Positions 1 through 13,230 of a stretch of DNA of 64,000 bases are shown here, piece by piece (within the stretch, counting starts at the first letter, position 1; the number at the start of each line of letters is the position of its first letter). The notes beneath the pieces were generated by a model. It searched no databases. It worked only from the letters and a program-made list of their open reading frames with translations, and was not told where the DNA came from. The stretch is from Saturnia japonica (taxonomy: Eukaryota; Arthropoda; Insecta; Lepidoptera; Saturniidae). The position numbers and the translations under genes were made by a program. Location: positions 3,348,001-3,412,000 of the forward strand of contig CM065304.1 of assembly GCA_033032175.1 (NCBI GenBank), read 5' to 3'.

Positions 1-992
1 TTTCATGTGCAAATGTATGCATTTTGCCTAGCTAACATATGAATAAAATTTGGTATTTTAAAATATATCACTCTGAAGCCATCTCCAATGATGTTTTCAA
101 TGGTTTTAAGTTTCTGCTTGATATTGTAAAAATCAACGCTATATAGTCCAAACAATGATATTTGTCTTTACTTATAATATTATTGAAATCAAGTGTTTTT
201 TTTTTAGTTTTTTGCTAGAAAGAAGTCATTCGCCCAGAAAGAAATCAATCGCGCTATGAATAGGAATTGAAAACTTGAGACATAAAATCAATTCAAACAA
301 ATATATAAACAGTTATTGAAGGTAGGCAATAATAAAAATATTTGGACACGCCATCCCCTCATAATTATGTTAATACAAAAATGTAACCATATACTGTTAG
401 ATCGAATAATACCATAAACATTATTTTTATATGTTACCTATGGTATTTCAAGCTTTTCATATAGCTGAAATCCCATAATGAAACAATTACATCTCTCCCA
501 AAAGACAAATATGCTAGAGTCAAGACTTCAATTCCACAAAGAATTTATGGCAGGTGCACAGGTCGATAGACCCGGGTTGACATATTTCTTTATTCTCGAG
601 AAATCAAGCATATAATAGTTGTAGAACTTACGGTATCGTGGGAAAGTAATATACTTAAAGACCACGAAATAAAAATGAATAAATATTACGATCTATGTAA
701 TGAGTTAACCAATAACAGCTATGCGGTTAACTTATATGCGGTAGAAGTGCGAGCGAGAGGTATTCCAGCGAAATCTTTCAATTTACTGTACTGTACTATT
801 TACTCGACTTTAGTGTACTGTGTAGTTTGGTGACGTAATGAAGTGCTACCTCGTCCTCGCTAACGTCTGTCTCACATAGAACGGTCGCGCACGAGCTTGT
901 ACGACTATAATGTAAATTATAAACAGTTTAACGGCTAATATATTAGTTAAATAAATTGTTAATGGATGGCGACTATTAAAATTGAGTTGAAT
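1..992. other. AT-rich intergenic DNA, nothing identified
   Basis: No ORF with recognisable protein similarity, no RNA gene and no clear terminal-repeat element was seen. The stretch around 740-900 is somewhat richer in CG dinucleotides, but I could not assign it. Confidence 0.5.
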
Positions 993-1331
993 ACTAGCTG
1001 TGCCCGTGGCTGCACTCGTATGGACTACAGAATTCCGTCGATCGGGCACACGGCCAAATCGTGATACATTTCGGTTTAAAAAAAATGTTTATTGTGGGTG
1101 ATGCTTAAAAGATAGACTTAATATGCTCTTGCTGACTTTTTTGTAGGTCTTTTTAATATCTACAATTAAGCTGATTCACAATGACCTGTTTTTTTTATAT
1201 GCGCGAAACCCTAATTCTTTTTCTAAAATAGAAGTAGCCTAAGTTACGCCTTATAGAATCAGCTATTTGCCAGTGAAAGTTCCATCAAAAAAGGTCCAAC
1301 CGTTTCGGAGATTACCCGAAACAAAAAGACA
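993..1331 (+). repeat. Repeat A, copy 1 (lepidopteran dispersed repeat)
   Basis: Opens with ACTAGCTGTGCCCGTGG and continues through the shared landmarks TTTATTGTGGGTGAT, GTAGGTCTTTTTAATATCTAC, CCTAATTCTTTTTCTA and CCAACCGTTTCGGAGATTAC. The same order occurs in at least seven other places in the window on both strands. No protein or pol III promoter is evident, so the class (SINE-like or a LINE 3' derivative) is open. This copy lacks the distal tail seen in longer copies. Confidence 0.8.
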
Positions 1332-1767
1332 GCTGCAAATGCTATCACGGCTTTAGGGCATGGACAGTGCAAAAAAAGGCCCCTTCGTTTTCGGAAAACG
1401 TGCTATTGGTCTATTTTCATAAATTGTCTGACAAGTTCAAGTGTTCCTCATTATGGTCTAAATACTCAATGTTAAAGAGTACATTAAGCTTGTATAATGA
1501 AATCGTATCATATATATATATCATATAATTACATACAATTAAATGCGTTTTTGAAGAAAAAGAAATGTATGCAATTCACACGTGGTAGAAGTGAAACCTT
1601 CACACCTGTTTTTTTTATACTTAAAATTTTCAAATAAACACTAATTTAAAGTTTATGATAATGTATTGTAGCGACATCTCTCGCCTCAACTGACGCATCA
1701 ACGCATCGATAGAACTACGTAGCGACACATAGCGACATCTATCGAACCACATACGACGCATCCTACA
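1332..1767. other. Intergenic, short reiterated GCGACATCTATCG motif
   Basis: Mostly unassigned AT-rich DNA. At about 1670-1765 a short motif of the form (T)AGCGACATCT(AT)TCG is repeated imperfectly several times. Related AGCGCCATCTATCGA strings recur near 47800. No gene is visible. Confidence 0.4.
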
Positions 1768-1789
1768 TCACGCTATAGAAATTAACTCA

Positions 1790-1886
1790 ATCGTTGAGTA
1801 TATATATAAGAACCCGACTACAACCGTCGGGGCAGCTGCCCGCCAGACATAGCATCCGTCTGGTCGGAGGATCTTCCCTTTTCTAT
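1790..1886 (-). repeat. Repeat fragment shared with 61955-62015
   Basis: Read on the minus strand it contains GATCCTCCGACCAGACGG, then a TATGTCTGGCGGGC block and the end GACGGTTGT. The same block is on the plus strand at 61955-62015, next to LINE tails. It overlaps the end of a 109-residue minus-strand ORF (1768-2097). I do not recognise that ORF as a gene and suspect it is repeat-derived. Confidence 0.6.
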
Positions 1887-2096
1887 GGCGGATGGGGAAC
1901 TTTACTCTCTGTTCCTCACCTCCGCTAAAGTACACACAATCATTAATCACAATATCATTTTCAATTAATGCACATTTGAAATATCCATGGTTACCCAACA
2001 CAATATCAATCAGTAACAGAATTTCATAAGTGTTGTCTAAAAAGTTTTTGTTTCGTGCCTTTTTGGTGGGGTAATAAAATTCATTATTGCGTGACA

Positions 2097-2195
2097 ATCT
2101 TTTTACTGTCGCTTTCGCTTTTTCGTTTCATCGACTTTCAAATCACAACGATGCTAAAGAAGTTTTCACTTCAAAATCTCAAGGATTTAAGGGGA
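2097..2195 (+). repeat. Short dispersed repeat, also at 38005-38080
   Basis: The string CTTTTTCGTTTCATCG, followed by a CAAAT...CTAAAGAAG-TTTCACTTC block, is present here and in direct orientation near 38005-38080. Part of it (GCTAAAGAAGTTTTCACT) recurs at about 5671. Probably the end of a SINE-like element. Confidence 0.55.
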
Positions 2196-2471
2196 AGAAA
2201 GCCAAGACATTTTCACCTGAACAATTAACAAATTTTTCTAATTCATATATGAGCATCATTTCTCTCATCATGGACGCAAATATTTTACTTAAATAATTAT
2301 TAATATCTGGGCGACCGAGCTGTGCACGGTGTCTTATAAACAGACAAAAAAGAAAATCACCTATCTAGGTAAACTTGGAACGTAAACCATCATCTCCAAT
2401 GTATTACTTTACTCGATGCATCATCTAAATGCTAAGTTTCATCGAAATCGTTGTAGCCGTTTCCGAGTAAC

Positions 2472-2472
2472 C

Positions 2473-2529
<57 letters not shown>
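2472..2529. repeat. (AT)n microsatellite
   Basis: Uninterrupted alternating A and T for nearly 60 bases. Confidence 0.95.
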
Positions 2530-2531
<2 letters not shown>

Positions 2532-2596
2532 AGAATTGCTCACATAATATAATAAGATAACCAATAAACTTTCTTACTTTTAAACTTTGATCTGTT

Positions 2597-2830
2597 TAAC
2601 CGACTTTAACAAAAGTCGGGGAGGTTACTCAGTTCGAATGTACTTATATCTTTTTAATGGATGTGTAGACATAACTTCTTTGTTTATGAACCGATTTCGA
2701 TGATTATTTTTTTGGATAGGGGACACATCAAGGGTGGTCCAGTTTTAATTTTATCGGTATTGGACTCGGAACTTCGAAGATACACTAAGGAACTCTTCAA
2801 AATAATTGATGTAGGTTTTCTTTTTTGATA
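2597..2830 (+). repeat. Repeat D, copy 1
   Basis: Starts ACCGACTTTAACAAAAGTCGG, a short internal hairpin, then carries CTCAGTTCGAATGTA, CATCAAGGGTGGTCCAGTTT and CTTCGAAGATACACTAAGG. Matching copies lie at 17005-17130 (plus, short), 28594-28800 (minus) and 32998-33240 (minus). Confidence 0.75.
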
Positions 2831-2984
2831 AAAATTGTCTTGTATTTAGTAGGTTCAATCCCAATGTAAGAGAGTAGATAAAGTGATGTCTGAAACTGCA
2901 CATAACTTGATGTTAAAACACTCGTGTGATAATGTTATAAACCTCTCTATACTTACGTCTCGGTTTTTAAACACACCCTGTTTT

Positions 2985-3285
2985 AACCAGCTATGGACGC
3001 ACATTTAAAACTTACCTCGATAAGAAAAAGAAACTGCAAATTCGTTTTTTAAAATTAAAAGTACCAATAAATATAAGAAACAAATACTGTGATAAACTAT
3101 TCAAATATTGTAAGGTATTACCTGTTCATGTTCGCACTGAGTACTTGTTATTAGTAGAATAATTTGAGAATTTCGATAATATAAATAAAATATCACTGGA
3201 CGTTAGGGATTCAATAAATAGTGAAAACATTAAATACAAACTTAAAGATTACCACATCAACTCAATTGTATAAGTATATTAAATT
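2985..3285 (+). pseudogene. Degenerate LINE C-terminal fragment (possible)
   Basis: A plus-strand reading with frame breaks gives residues such as LKVPINIRNKYCDKLFKYC and later a KYKLKDYHINSIV-like ending before a stop. The length, lysine-rich composition and ending resemble the region after the reverse transcriptase in insect LINE proteins. There is no reverse-transcriptase motif in this piece. It could be another kind of decayed coding sequence. Confidence 0.35.
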
Positions 3286-3289
3286 ATAA

Positions 3290-4147
3290 TAAACTTCTAA
3301 ATGAACATTTGATTTAATACTATATATACATAAGTATATTACAAACAGCAACGCGTTGAATAAAACCTTCGGTCATGGCATGCTAAGAAAAACCCCAGTG
3401 GTTTAATAGGATGCCTTTAACAAAAAAATGTAAATGAATTTATTACTGAAATAAATTAAAAAAAAAAACATACCCCTTATTATGTAACAGTTTCATAAAC
3501 TACTATTATTTTATCAACATAGGTATAGTATATTAATTGCATCTATATAATATGTTGGCGTACACTTTGTAATACAGCGTCAAATGAAAGTTACCTAAAT
3601 AAATAAATAATAAGCTAAAATTGTTTTCCTTTAAAAAGTTCAACATTATATTTAAATGGAAAATGGGAAATATTACGTTGAAAAGGCTGTATTCTCTCAA
3701 CTGGGTTTCCATTGTGTAGTATGAGGTACGTTTTAATCAGTTTAAAGAGCTTTCGTTTCCATGAAGGACTCTTGTTCGTGTTTGTAATCATCTTACAGGC
3801 TAGCGGTTGCGACTTGCGACGGTTCAACCAACAGTGGACTCAAGAAATGTATTGTAACTCAATATATCGTCGTTTTAGTATAGGCGTATTCATGTAAATC
3901 TCTTTTCAATTTCATTTTATTTCTTTGTATGTATCAACCATAGATTTAATACTAAGCTGTGCAAGCTTAGTTATATATAAATGAAAACGAAGGAACCTTT
4001 AAAACTTTGTTGGCTGTCCGTGCACAGATTTGAGAAAAAGGCATATGGAGTCTCTGAGAACACGAAAATGTCTCATGTTAGTATTTACTTAAGTCAATGT
4101 TGAAAGGAAACGTCATGCAATGTCAGAACCCCCTTTGTTTTAATCTA
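3290..4147. other. AT-rich intergenic, nothing identified
   Basis: Short overlapping ORFs on both strands at 3615-3897 have no recognisable domain and are probably chance ORFs. No RNA gene or terminal repeats seen. Confidence 0.45.
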
Positions 4148-4822
4148 TGCAAATATTATAAAGCTGAAGAGTTTGTTTGTACACGCTAATCTCAGGAATA
4201 CTGGTTCGAATGGAATGTTTTAGTGTTGGATAGCCTATTTATCGAGGAAGGCTATAGGTTATATAACATCACGCTACGACCATCAATGAAAAATGTTGCA
4301 AAAACGGGAGAATTTTTTCCTTTTGAGAGCTTCCACTGCGTGCGCCGCGTAAATGGCTAAAGTTGCACAACAATCTTGTGTGACGGAATTGTTTCTCTTA
4401 AAAAGTACTAAAAAAAGTTTGCGATCGTATATATCTATCTTTTAAGGTTTACTTTATAACCTTTATAACCTTTTTTATAGTAATAAAGTTTGTCCTAAAA
4501 TAATAAATTATTTGCTAAGGTGTTTTTATATACATGGTGTTAATCCTTATCGAAATAAATACGTTATTTAACACAAGTATTAAATTTTGTACAAAATTAC
4601 CCTGTACAGTAATTGATTTAATGAATATCTCAGGAGGTATCACAGTTTTAAAATAACTCGTCAGCAAAATAATGAACATGTACCACGAGCGCATTTTTAT
4701 TATGCACAATTATGTGGGAGACGGGCGGCACCTATAATACGTTGCCTACGAGCCACTCTCTCTAACCCTTTCTCTCTCTCTCTTTTATATGACGCAGACG
4801 AAGTTACGCGGGGCAGCTACTA
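4148..4822 (+). repeat. Repeat B, copy 1 (inverted partner at 5990-6668)
   Basis: Begins with an ATATTATAAAGCTGAAGAG motif followed by GTTTGTTTGTACACGC. It runs through GATAGCCTATTTATCGAGGAA, CATCACGCTACGACC and GAGAGCTTCCACTGCGTGCG, and ends in a TCTC tract plus GACGCAGACGAAGTTACGCGGG-type sequence. This layout is common among lepidopteran dispersed repeats. The copy at 5990-6668 is its reverse complement over nearly the whole length. Confidence 0.8.
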
Positions 4823-5337
4823 TTATAAAAAAATATGCTCTCTTGTATGGAATTAAACAGTAAAAATCTTGCTGAACCCAAAGAAAGGAAGATGGAAAAT
4901 GGTTTCATAGGCATGAATGAAACCATTTCAAAGCAAGCAAGAGTTTCAAAGCATATTTTGAATTAATTTCCTTGTTATTGTTGTTACTAATAACAAACAT
5001 ACATCAATGTTATAATGAAATATTTTCCTGGAAATTATAGTAAAATATATGTATGTAGCGTTATTTTATTTACAACCTATCATTGAATTAAAAGTTTAGC
5101 AATATTGGTACGTAGTATAATAATACGTAAAATTGTTTGTTTGACACCGATCTATAAACACTGAAAGGTAAGGGCCATAGTTCCACAGTAAAAAAATATA
5201 TAGAGCTCTGGACAATTTAGTGTCCCAGTAAAAAATCTAAAATCCAAGATCGCTGTCAAAAATATCAAAATCTTACGATATCGGAACCATTTGGTAAGTT
5301 AAAAAAAACTTAAAGAGAACCAAGAAGTATTCAAAAA

Positions 5338-5650
5338 TAACAAAAAGAAGAAGAACAGAGGACTGCCCACAGAAGTGAAAACACTTATAACAATGGAATA
5401 ACTGTGTTCTTTTTTGAATTCTTAAATAGATCATCGTCTGAATTATTGCAGAGTATGTTGGTGACGCGAAATCACAAGTTTTACTCATCCAAAAAGTCAA
5501 ACACGCATATGATACAGTCGAGTATACGCAATGTATTAGTGTATATACATGTACACAGGCCGCTATACTACGCGTCACTAGTCTGGCACAAGCGTAATAC
5601 GTCACGAGCATGTCGAGGTCATCAGTCATCATCAATTAAGTCTTTCCCTT
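5338..5650 (+). repeat. Repeat E, copy 1 (inverted partner at 46055-46385)
   Basis: The block includes ACTGCCCACAGAAG, CAATGGAATAACT and TACATGTACACAGGCCGC. It is matched on the opposite strand at 46055-46385 in the same order. ORFs on both strands here are not shared intact between the copies, so they are not supported as genes. Ordinary intergenic DNA lies on the left (4823-5337). Confidence 0.7.
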
Positions 5651-5989
5651 ACCAAAAATCGGTCAACGCGGCTAAAGAAGTTTTCACTGCAAATATACAT
5701 TTAGATGAAAATAGGTATATTAAGGTGATTGGAAGTACAATTCATTTCAAGTACGAAATCTGTTTTTTGATGACGTATGATGGATTAACAACGACTTCAC
5801 TGCTGGAGTGATAAAAAAATTTAAAACTTATTTTAACACCCTGGCAACCTTATTCACATGTTAGCGCGCGTGTTGTTATCTGGTTGTTAAGGACACAGAG
5901 CTAAATGCACGTACCGAATTTGTTGTTCTAGCTCCCATTGCCTTTTTCTCAAATCTGTATGTATGTCCGTCTATCAAGCACTAGCTGAC

Positions 5990-6668
5990 CTGCGCAACTT
6001 CGTCTGCGTAATATAAGAGAGAGAGAGAGAGAGAGAGAGAGTGCGTAGTAGGCACTGTATTATAGGAACCGCCCGCCTCCCACATTATTCTGCATAATAA
6101 AAATGTGCTCGCGGTACTTGATCATTATTTTACTGCCGAGTTATTTTAAAACTGATATCTCATAAGATATTCATTTAAATCAATTACTGTAAAGGACAAT
6201 TTTATTCAAAATTAAATACTTGTGAATAAATAATGTATTTATTTCGAAATGGATTTATACCATGTACATAAAATCACCTTCGCAAATAATTCACTATTTC
6301 AAAACCAAATTTTATTACCATAAAAAGCTTATAAACCTTAAAAGATAGTCATATACAATCGCGGACTTTTTTTAGAACTTTTTAAGAGTAATAATTTTTT
6401 CACACACAATTGTAGCGTAACTTTAACCATTCACGCAGCGCACGCAATGGAAGCTCTCAAAATGAATAAATTGCCCCCGTTTTTGTAACATTTTTCTTTG
6501 ATGCTCCGGTCCTATTGGTCGTAGCGTGATATTATATAACCTATAGACTTCCTCGATAAATGGGCTATCCAATATTAAAAAAAATTTTCCATTCAAATCA
6601 GTAGTTCCTGATATTAGCGTGTTTAACCAAACAAACAAACAAACTCTTTAGCTTTATAATATTAGTAT
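5990..6668 (-). repeat. Repeat B, copy 2
   Basis: Reverse complement of copy 1 at 4148-4822. It starts ACTAGCTGACCTGCGCAAC and ends with the CTTTATAATATTAGTATAG signature. An (AG)n run at 6016-6041 is the expanded form of the pyrimidine tract in copy 1. The two copies face each other across about 1.17 kb and differ by scattered substitutions, so they are probably independent insertions. Confidence 0.8.
6016..6041. repeat. (AG)n microsatellite inside repeat B
   Basis: Thirteen uninterrupted AG units within repeat B copy 2. The first copy has a shorter, interrupted TCTC tract at the same place. Confidence 0.9.
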
Positions 6669-6817
6669 AGATAATAGGTAGGTATTAACATAATCATATA
6701 GGTATTATCAAGAAAGCCTTTTTCTCGAAAACAATATTTGATAGGTACAGAGATTTATACGGTTGTACACAAAGGGTATTGTTAACGACGCGGTAATTTG
6801 TTGTCCTGACTGTACAG

Positions 6818-7442
6818 TGTACTCATATTGTTCCAAAATGATACTGATCATGAATATGCCATTACAAAATTTCGTTGTCGGTCTGTCTGTATGTTTGTGT
6901 GTCCGGATTTTAGTTAAAAACGGCTTGTACTATTCTCATGAAATTGTGTACACGGGATGCTTATGTCATTGGTCAATTCATAGGGTACAAGAATTTTCAA
7001 TATTACTTTTAAAAATAATTAAAAAGATGAATTTCTAAAAAACGATATTATCGTTAAAATTTAACCGATTTTTGTACACGGAATGTATAAGCTATTCCAT
7101 GAATGATTTGGTCATGAGAATTTTCAGCTTAAACAGTTCTAGGAATCGTAAAAAAATGAATTTTCAATAAATTCAAATCATTTCTTAACTGGTTTTGATA
7201 AAATTTTGTGTATGGGAAGTATATATCATTCTATAATTGATACGACTATAAGGATTGTCAAAAATATTTCCTAAATTTAAAAAAAAAACTTCTATAACTC
7301 TCAACCCCTTTTGATACAATTTCGTAGACGGGATGCATGTGATTTTATAACCGTTTATGCGGCAGGCCGCCATTTTGGAAAAAACGCTCAAGTGGCAGGG
7401 GGTGTTCCCGCGCAAACGCTAAAGTCCGCGGGCGCGCAGTAA
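6818..7442 (+). repeat. Repeat C, copy 1 (modular element)
   Basis: Starts with GATACTGATCATGAATATGCC and GTCTGTCTGTATGTTTGTG. It then repeats, about every 110-130 bases, a degenerate module built on CCGATTTTGATGAAATTTTG / TACACGGGA / CATTCCATGAATGA / AGAATTTTCAAT. It ends in a CG-rich segment. Fuller copies are at 57881-58525 (minus) and 60527-61204 (plus), with fragments at 34890-35060 and 36425-36650. Confidence 0.75.
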
Positions 7443-7724
7443 TTTACTTATTTAGCAGTAATTTTGTATAGTACCTATATATAAAACTATAGTTTTTCTA
7501 TTCTTTATGAACTGATTTAACTGATAAATAAACAATTTAAACTGATATGTGTTTCATTTATTTTGTAAACCTACACTAAAAATAAGATATGAGAATATTT
7601 GTTAGGATGGCATAAAAAAAAAAAAAAAATTTAAAAAAAATTCACCGCTAGTTTTATTATAAAATACTCACCCCAGTTCAAGGAATCTTACTAAATAAAC
7701 ACATTTCCAAATACACTTGTACAT

Positions 7725-7730
7725 TTTATT
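7725..7730 (-). terminator. Probable alpha-tubulin poly(A) signal
   Basis: AATAAA on the minus strand, about 115 bases after the tubulin stop codon. That is a plausible distance for a short 3' UTR. No poly(A) tract follows on the minus strand, so there is no retrocopy tail at this end. Confidence 0.5.
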
Positions 7731-7844
7731 TGTTTCATCAAAATAAAACATTGCGTAAACGTAAACATTAAAATAAAATTACAATACATTTTAGACCTAA
7801 ACGAAAATAAGAGTCATCCTAAAAATAAAACGTCGAATTTAAAA

Positions 7845-9240
<1,396 letters not shown>

Positions 9241-9244
9241 GCTA

Positions 9245-9749
9245 AAGCACTGTCACGTAGTTCTACAACAAGCTTTGGACCGAATGGGGAAAAACAAAAG
9301 ACGTCCTTCGTTCTACTGTTCAATTTGAAATATATTTGCTTTTTTGAAAAAAAATTCTCAATTCAATATTTTCTGATATTCTAAACAGTTTTGTGCGAAG
9401 GTTGGATGTTTTTTAAATGTAAACTTTTATAAAGGTTTATTATGTCTCTCATAGATGTAGTATTATATATAGTCTCTTCATATTCGATTAATCAATGGTT
9501 GGATTGTCGTCGAAAATAAATAAATGATACGGAAATAGGTCTTATCAATAAAATTATATGTTTGTACGATTTGTTTGTAATTTCACAAAAATTATCATTT
9601 TTTATACTTTTACAGATTTAGAGTTTCATCATAATCTGCAACTTAAGACAGTACCTACCACGCTAAGTTTAAAGGAATTTACTCCTGAATACATTTTCTA
9701 TTTGAGGGTTTTAGCAAACCAGGCAGTCATTAGAAAAGCTCTACCTCAA
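9245..9749. other. Intergenic, presumed upstream region of alpha-tubulin
   Basis: AT-rich, with no recognised element and no clear promoter motif at a sensible distance. Any tubulin promoter would be expected here. Confidence 0.4.
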
Positions 9750-10162
9750 TGCCGCGGCTGCGCTCGCATGGAATATAGAATGTCATCTATCGCGCACACG
9801 CGCAAATCGTGCTACCTCCGCACCCAGTTATTTTAAAGATAAAAATGCTTATTGTGGGTGATCCGTAGATGATAGATATATGATCTCGCAAACTTTTTTG
9901 TAGGTATTTTTAATATCTACAATTATGTATTAAATTAATTTAATATATCTCTTACGGTTTACTCAGCGTATGCACTCGAATTGATTCAGCATGACAATTT
10001 TTTTAAATTCCGCGGAAACCTAATTTTTTCTCTAATCAGTTATCTACCCATCAAAATCGGTCCATAGTATCGCATATACTTACATAATACACATTTAGTA
10101 AAAAAAACCGTTATTTTGACATTATAAACAGACACGTTATTTTTTTTTTATTGTTTAGATGT
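9750..10162 (+). repeat. Repeat A, copy 2
   Basis: Carries TGCCGCGGCTGCGCTCG, TGCTTATTGTGGGTGATC, GTAGGTATTTTTAATATCTAC, ATATCTCTTACGGTTTACTC and the distal tail CGTTATTTTGACATTATAAACAGAC. It is more diverged than the copies at 21.6 and 34.0 kb, and part of the middle is missing. Confidence 0.75.
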
Positions 10163-10565
10163 AGAATTTTATAGAAAGTTTAGGCTCATTGTTGGGTTTT
10201 TATGCTGACGTAGAATTGAATTACTTATCAAAACATAATCTTTAGACTACCATGTTTATATTTTAGTTTAATATAATAATACCGTACTGCACATAACTCG
10301 CCGATAGTTAGAGTAGACCCGTGCCAGGACTCCCGGGAGTGCACAGCAGCCGGGCGAGAACTTATTAGAAGCGCCAAGAAAGGAAATCGGGACATGAATA
10401 GAAAATGCCATTGCTGTTATTCCATGTCTATTCTCATATAAAATTTCTTAATATTCTCTTTCAAATATTCCTTTAAGAGAATTAAAAAAAAAAAAAAATT
10501 TAGTACGTAATTTCTTTACACTTGTATTCATATCATACTATGTGTTTGACTTTTTATTAGGTAAC

Positions 10566-10790
10566 TTAAAACAGAAGCACTAATGGCTCAGTGCAGTGGT
10601 AGCGTATACGGACATCGCATCGATGGACGTGAGTTAGAATTCCTGCAATGAACTTGAGCGCCCGGAGAAGATAAATATTGTGATGAAGCAAGAGGTAGGT
10701 ACAACCCTCAAGTTGAAAATCTGTTGTCACTCGCCATGCACCTATAGGTGTGTTCCGGCAGCTGCGCCACATCGTCACTCAACATCAGAT
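10566..10790 (+). repeat. Possible tRNA-like SINE fragment
   Basis: ATGGCTCAGTGCAGTGGTAGCG near 10582 resembles a pol III A box (a TGGCTCAGTGG-like string). There is no convincing B box downstream. The right part (GGTGTGTTCCGGCAGCTGCG with CACATCGTCACT) is partly matched near 15865-15920. Class uncertain. Flanking DNA at 10163-10565 and 10791-11363 holds nothing I can identify. Confidence 0.35.
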
Positions 10791-11363
10791 GAGAATGTAT
10801 GATAGTTTAGAAACAGAAATAATGCAATATTTTTAAAGTGGGCTAGAGCACTACAATATGCGATGTGTGTCGAGGAAAATTAAAATGCTACAATACAAAT
10901 TAACTAGTTATGTATATAAGATAAAGGGTTTGCAAAATAATTATCTTGCACCTGGGCGGCAGATACCTTCAATTCTTCTCTAGCGATAGGGGCGCATTCT
11001 ACGTGAAGCGGACAGTTAAAAAAGTTGATGTTTCCGATTTTAGTATTTTTTTATTATATTGTACACTATTTAGGTATATTATGTCCTCGGCACATTACAA
11101 AATATTTTTACAATATAAAGTCTGGTTAACGAGTTAAAGGTCCTAGTTTTTATTCAGTTTAAAAAATTAAAATAAAATAAATTATGCAGTGAAATTTATA
11201 CTTAATTTATGGAGCTTTTTATCTGCATTTTTGATAACAACAAAAATATATTTTTTTAAAACAAGGGATTTTTATGTTTGGTAGTAGAGTTTAAAAACTT
11301 AATACTCTTTACCTTTTTAGCAAATAGTGCCAATCCTTGCCAATTTTTATAATGGCAGAAGAG

Positions 11364-11647
11364 ATTTTAAGACGTGGACCGGTTACAGTGCGGATCGTGA
11401 CGACCGGCGCTAACAAAAGCTAAAGAAACTTTCATGCAATTGTATTACTTACCTTCTTTTGTTCAATATTTGTATATTATTTTGATGTACTTAAAATTAC
11501 AACAAGGAAAGATAATTATTATGCGCATATGTAAATACAAATATTGAACAAAAGAAGGTAAGTAATACAATTGCATGAAAGTTTCTTTAGCTTTTGTTAG
11601 CGCCGGTCGTCACGCTTCAGCACTGTAACCGGTCCACGTCTTAAAAT
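11364..11647. repeat. Long near-perfect foldback (about 112-bp arms)
   Basis: The left arm (11364-11475) and right arm (11535-11647) are reverse complements except for a short mismatch and one-base indel at GCGGATCG versus its partner. They flank a loop of about 59 bases. The arms begin ATTTTAAGACGTGGACCGG. The near identity suggests a recent origin or ongoing correction. No obvious target-site duplication is seen. It could be a foldback MITE or a hairpin-RNA source. Confidence 0.9.
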
Positions 11648-12095
11648 ATCAACTAATGTTGATATTTCGAAATAAATAATATCGCGTGTTATATTATATA
11701 ATGCTCTTTATTCTGCCAATTACATAATATATATATATATGTAAAGAAAATATATTTATTTAATTCTAATTTAAGTTTTGTAGGTTTAATATGTTTAGTA
11801 GTGTAGGTTGTATATAGTTTATCTATTATTAAAAAGAATATTGTGACATACAAAAGGTGACAGATGTGTCAAATATTAAAATGAATTGTAAAACTAAAGA
11901 AAGGACATGTAACTAAGAAATATAAACTTTTAATGTCGTTTCTTTGTTTACAGGTTGGTTAATTAACATGATATTATTATTTAGTGTATATTAGTACAAA
12001 ATATTAATTAATTATTAAATTTAATGAAATAAATCTTTGTTTACAGAGCAACGCTTACAGTTTATTTTACATGTCAAAGTAAATGACTATAGTCG

Positions 12096-12096
12096 T

Positions 12097-12136
<40 letters not shown>
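12096..12136. repeat. (TA)n microsatellite
   Basis: About 20 alternating TA units. A short (TA) run is also present near 11730-11742. Confidence 0.9.
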
Positions 12137-12137
<1 letters not shown>

Positions 12138-12192
12138 CGCAACGATTCATGAGTAACGCGGAGTGGTGGCGTGACGATATGTCGGAAGCAAC

Positions 12193-12238
12193 TGTCTACT
12201 CAGCGTATGTACGAGCGATGGTAAATGCTGAGTAGACA
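12193..12238. repeat. Small perfect stem-loop
   Basis: TGTCTACTCAGC at 12193-12204 is exactly complementary to GCTGAGTAGACA at 12227-12238, with a 22-base loop. No further context supports a function. The rest of 11648-13230 holds no identifiable gene or element. Confidence 0.6.
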
Positions 12239-13230
12239 CTAGACAGTGTCCCCCACAGTTATGATGTAATGATATCTTATAGGTTTGTTTAAATTTTTGA
12301 CAATTGTATAAGCTTTACAGTTACTCGTGCGTTTTATCATGGCACCTTCAGTAGTCGGAATAAAGTTATGGTAGTTATATGCCTGGTATTGTCATTGTAG
12401 AGTCAGATCTGCTATCTAGAAAAAAACTGTTTTCATCAAATTCCTCTTCCGTGTTTTAAATTCAGGCACTGGTATTATGGTGATAATACAGTCGGCGTTT
12501 TAAAAACAACCACACGTCACCCGAACTGTTATACACATGGTCTAGAACATAAATGCTTTAAACTTATATTTCTTTGCTTAATATCAAAAAGTGCAGATAA
12601 AAATCTCAATAAATGAAGTATACATTCCACTGCATAATTTATTTTATTGCTACTTTTTAAAAGTGAATAATGGTTAAATGTAGCACATACCTTTCGATTA
12701 CTCAAAACTTCAAAGTACTTTAACTCGATAACAAGACTTTATATTGCAAAAATATTTTACAACTGTGTCGAGGACATATGAGGAGTTTAAAAGCAAAGAC
12801 GCTTCAGTCACAAAACACCTAAATTGAGATATTTATGATTTTCTGCTATGGCGTAGGAAATTGATTTAATAGCAATATTTTGGTATAGATCTGTTAATTA
12901 GAACTTATTATTGAAACAACATATCCTTAACTATTAAAAAATACAATAATTTGTTTCAAAATTCATAAATAGTTTTGGACTAAGGTGTCTTTGCATTTTA
13001 ACATTGGATCGAAACAAGTTTGCTTTTCATAGCTTTGGATCGAAGCGAATTTGCATCTCACTGTTTTATTCGTCAATTGTCAAAAAATGACCTTGACGTA
13101 AGGTACTGACTGCAAATTACAACATGTTTTGGCAAAATAATGCTATATTTAATTATAAAATTATCTTGGGCATGATTTGGATAGAGTTATCCAGAAATTT
13201 TTGTGGCAACCTGTCACATTCTTGAATGGC

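Noticed and set aside
2472..2529. A tandem array suggestive of CRISPR or satellite
   Set aside because: It is a simple AT dinucleotide microsatellite in a eukaryotic genome.
5273..5811. ORFs of 120 (minus) and 135 (plus) residues
   Set aside because: They overlap each other within repeat E, and the matching copy at 46055 does not keep either frame.
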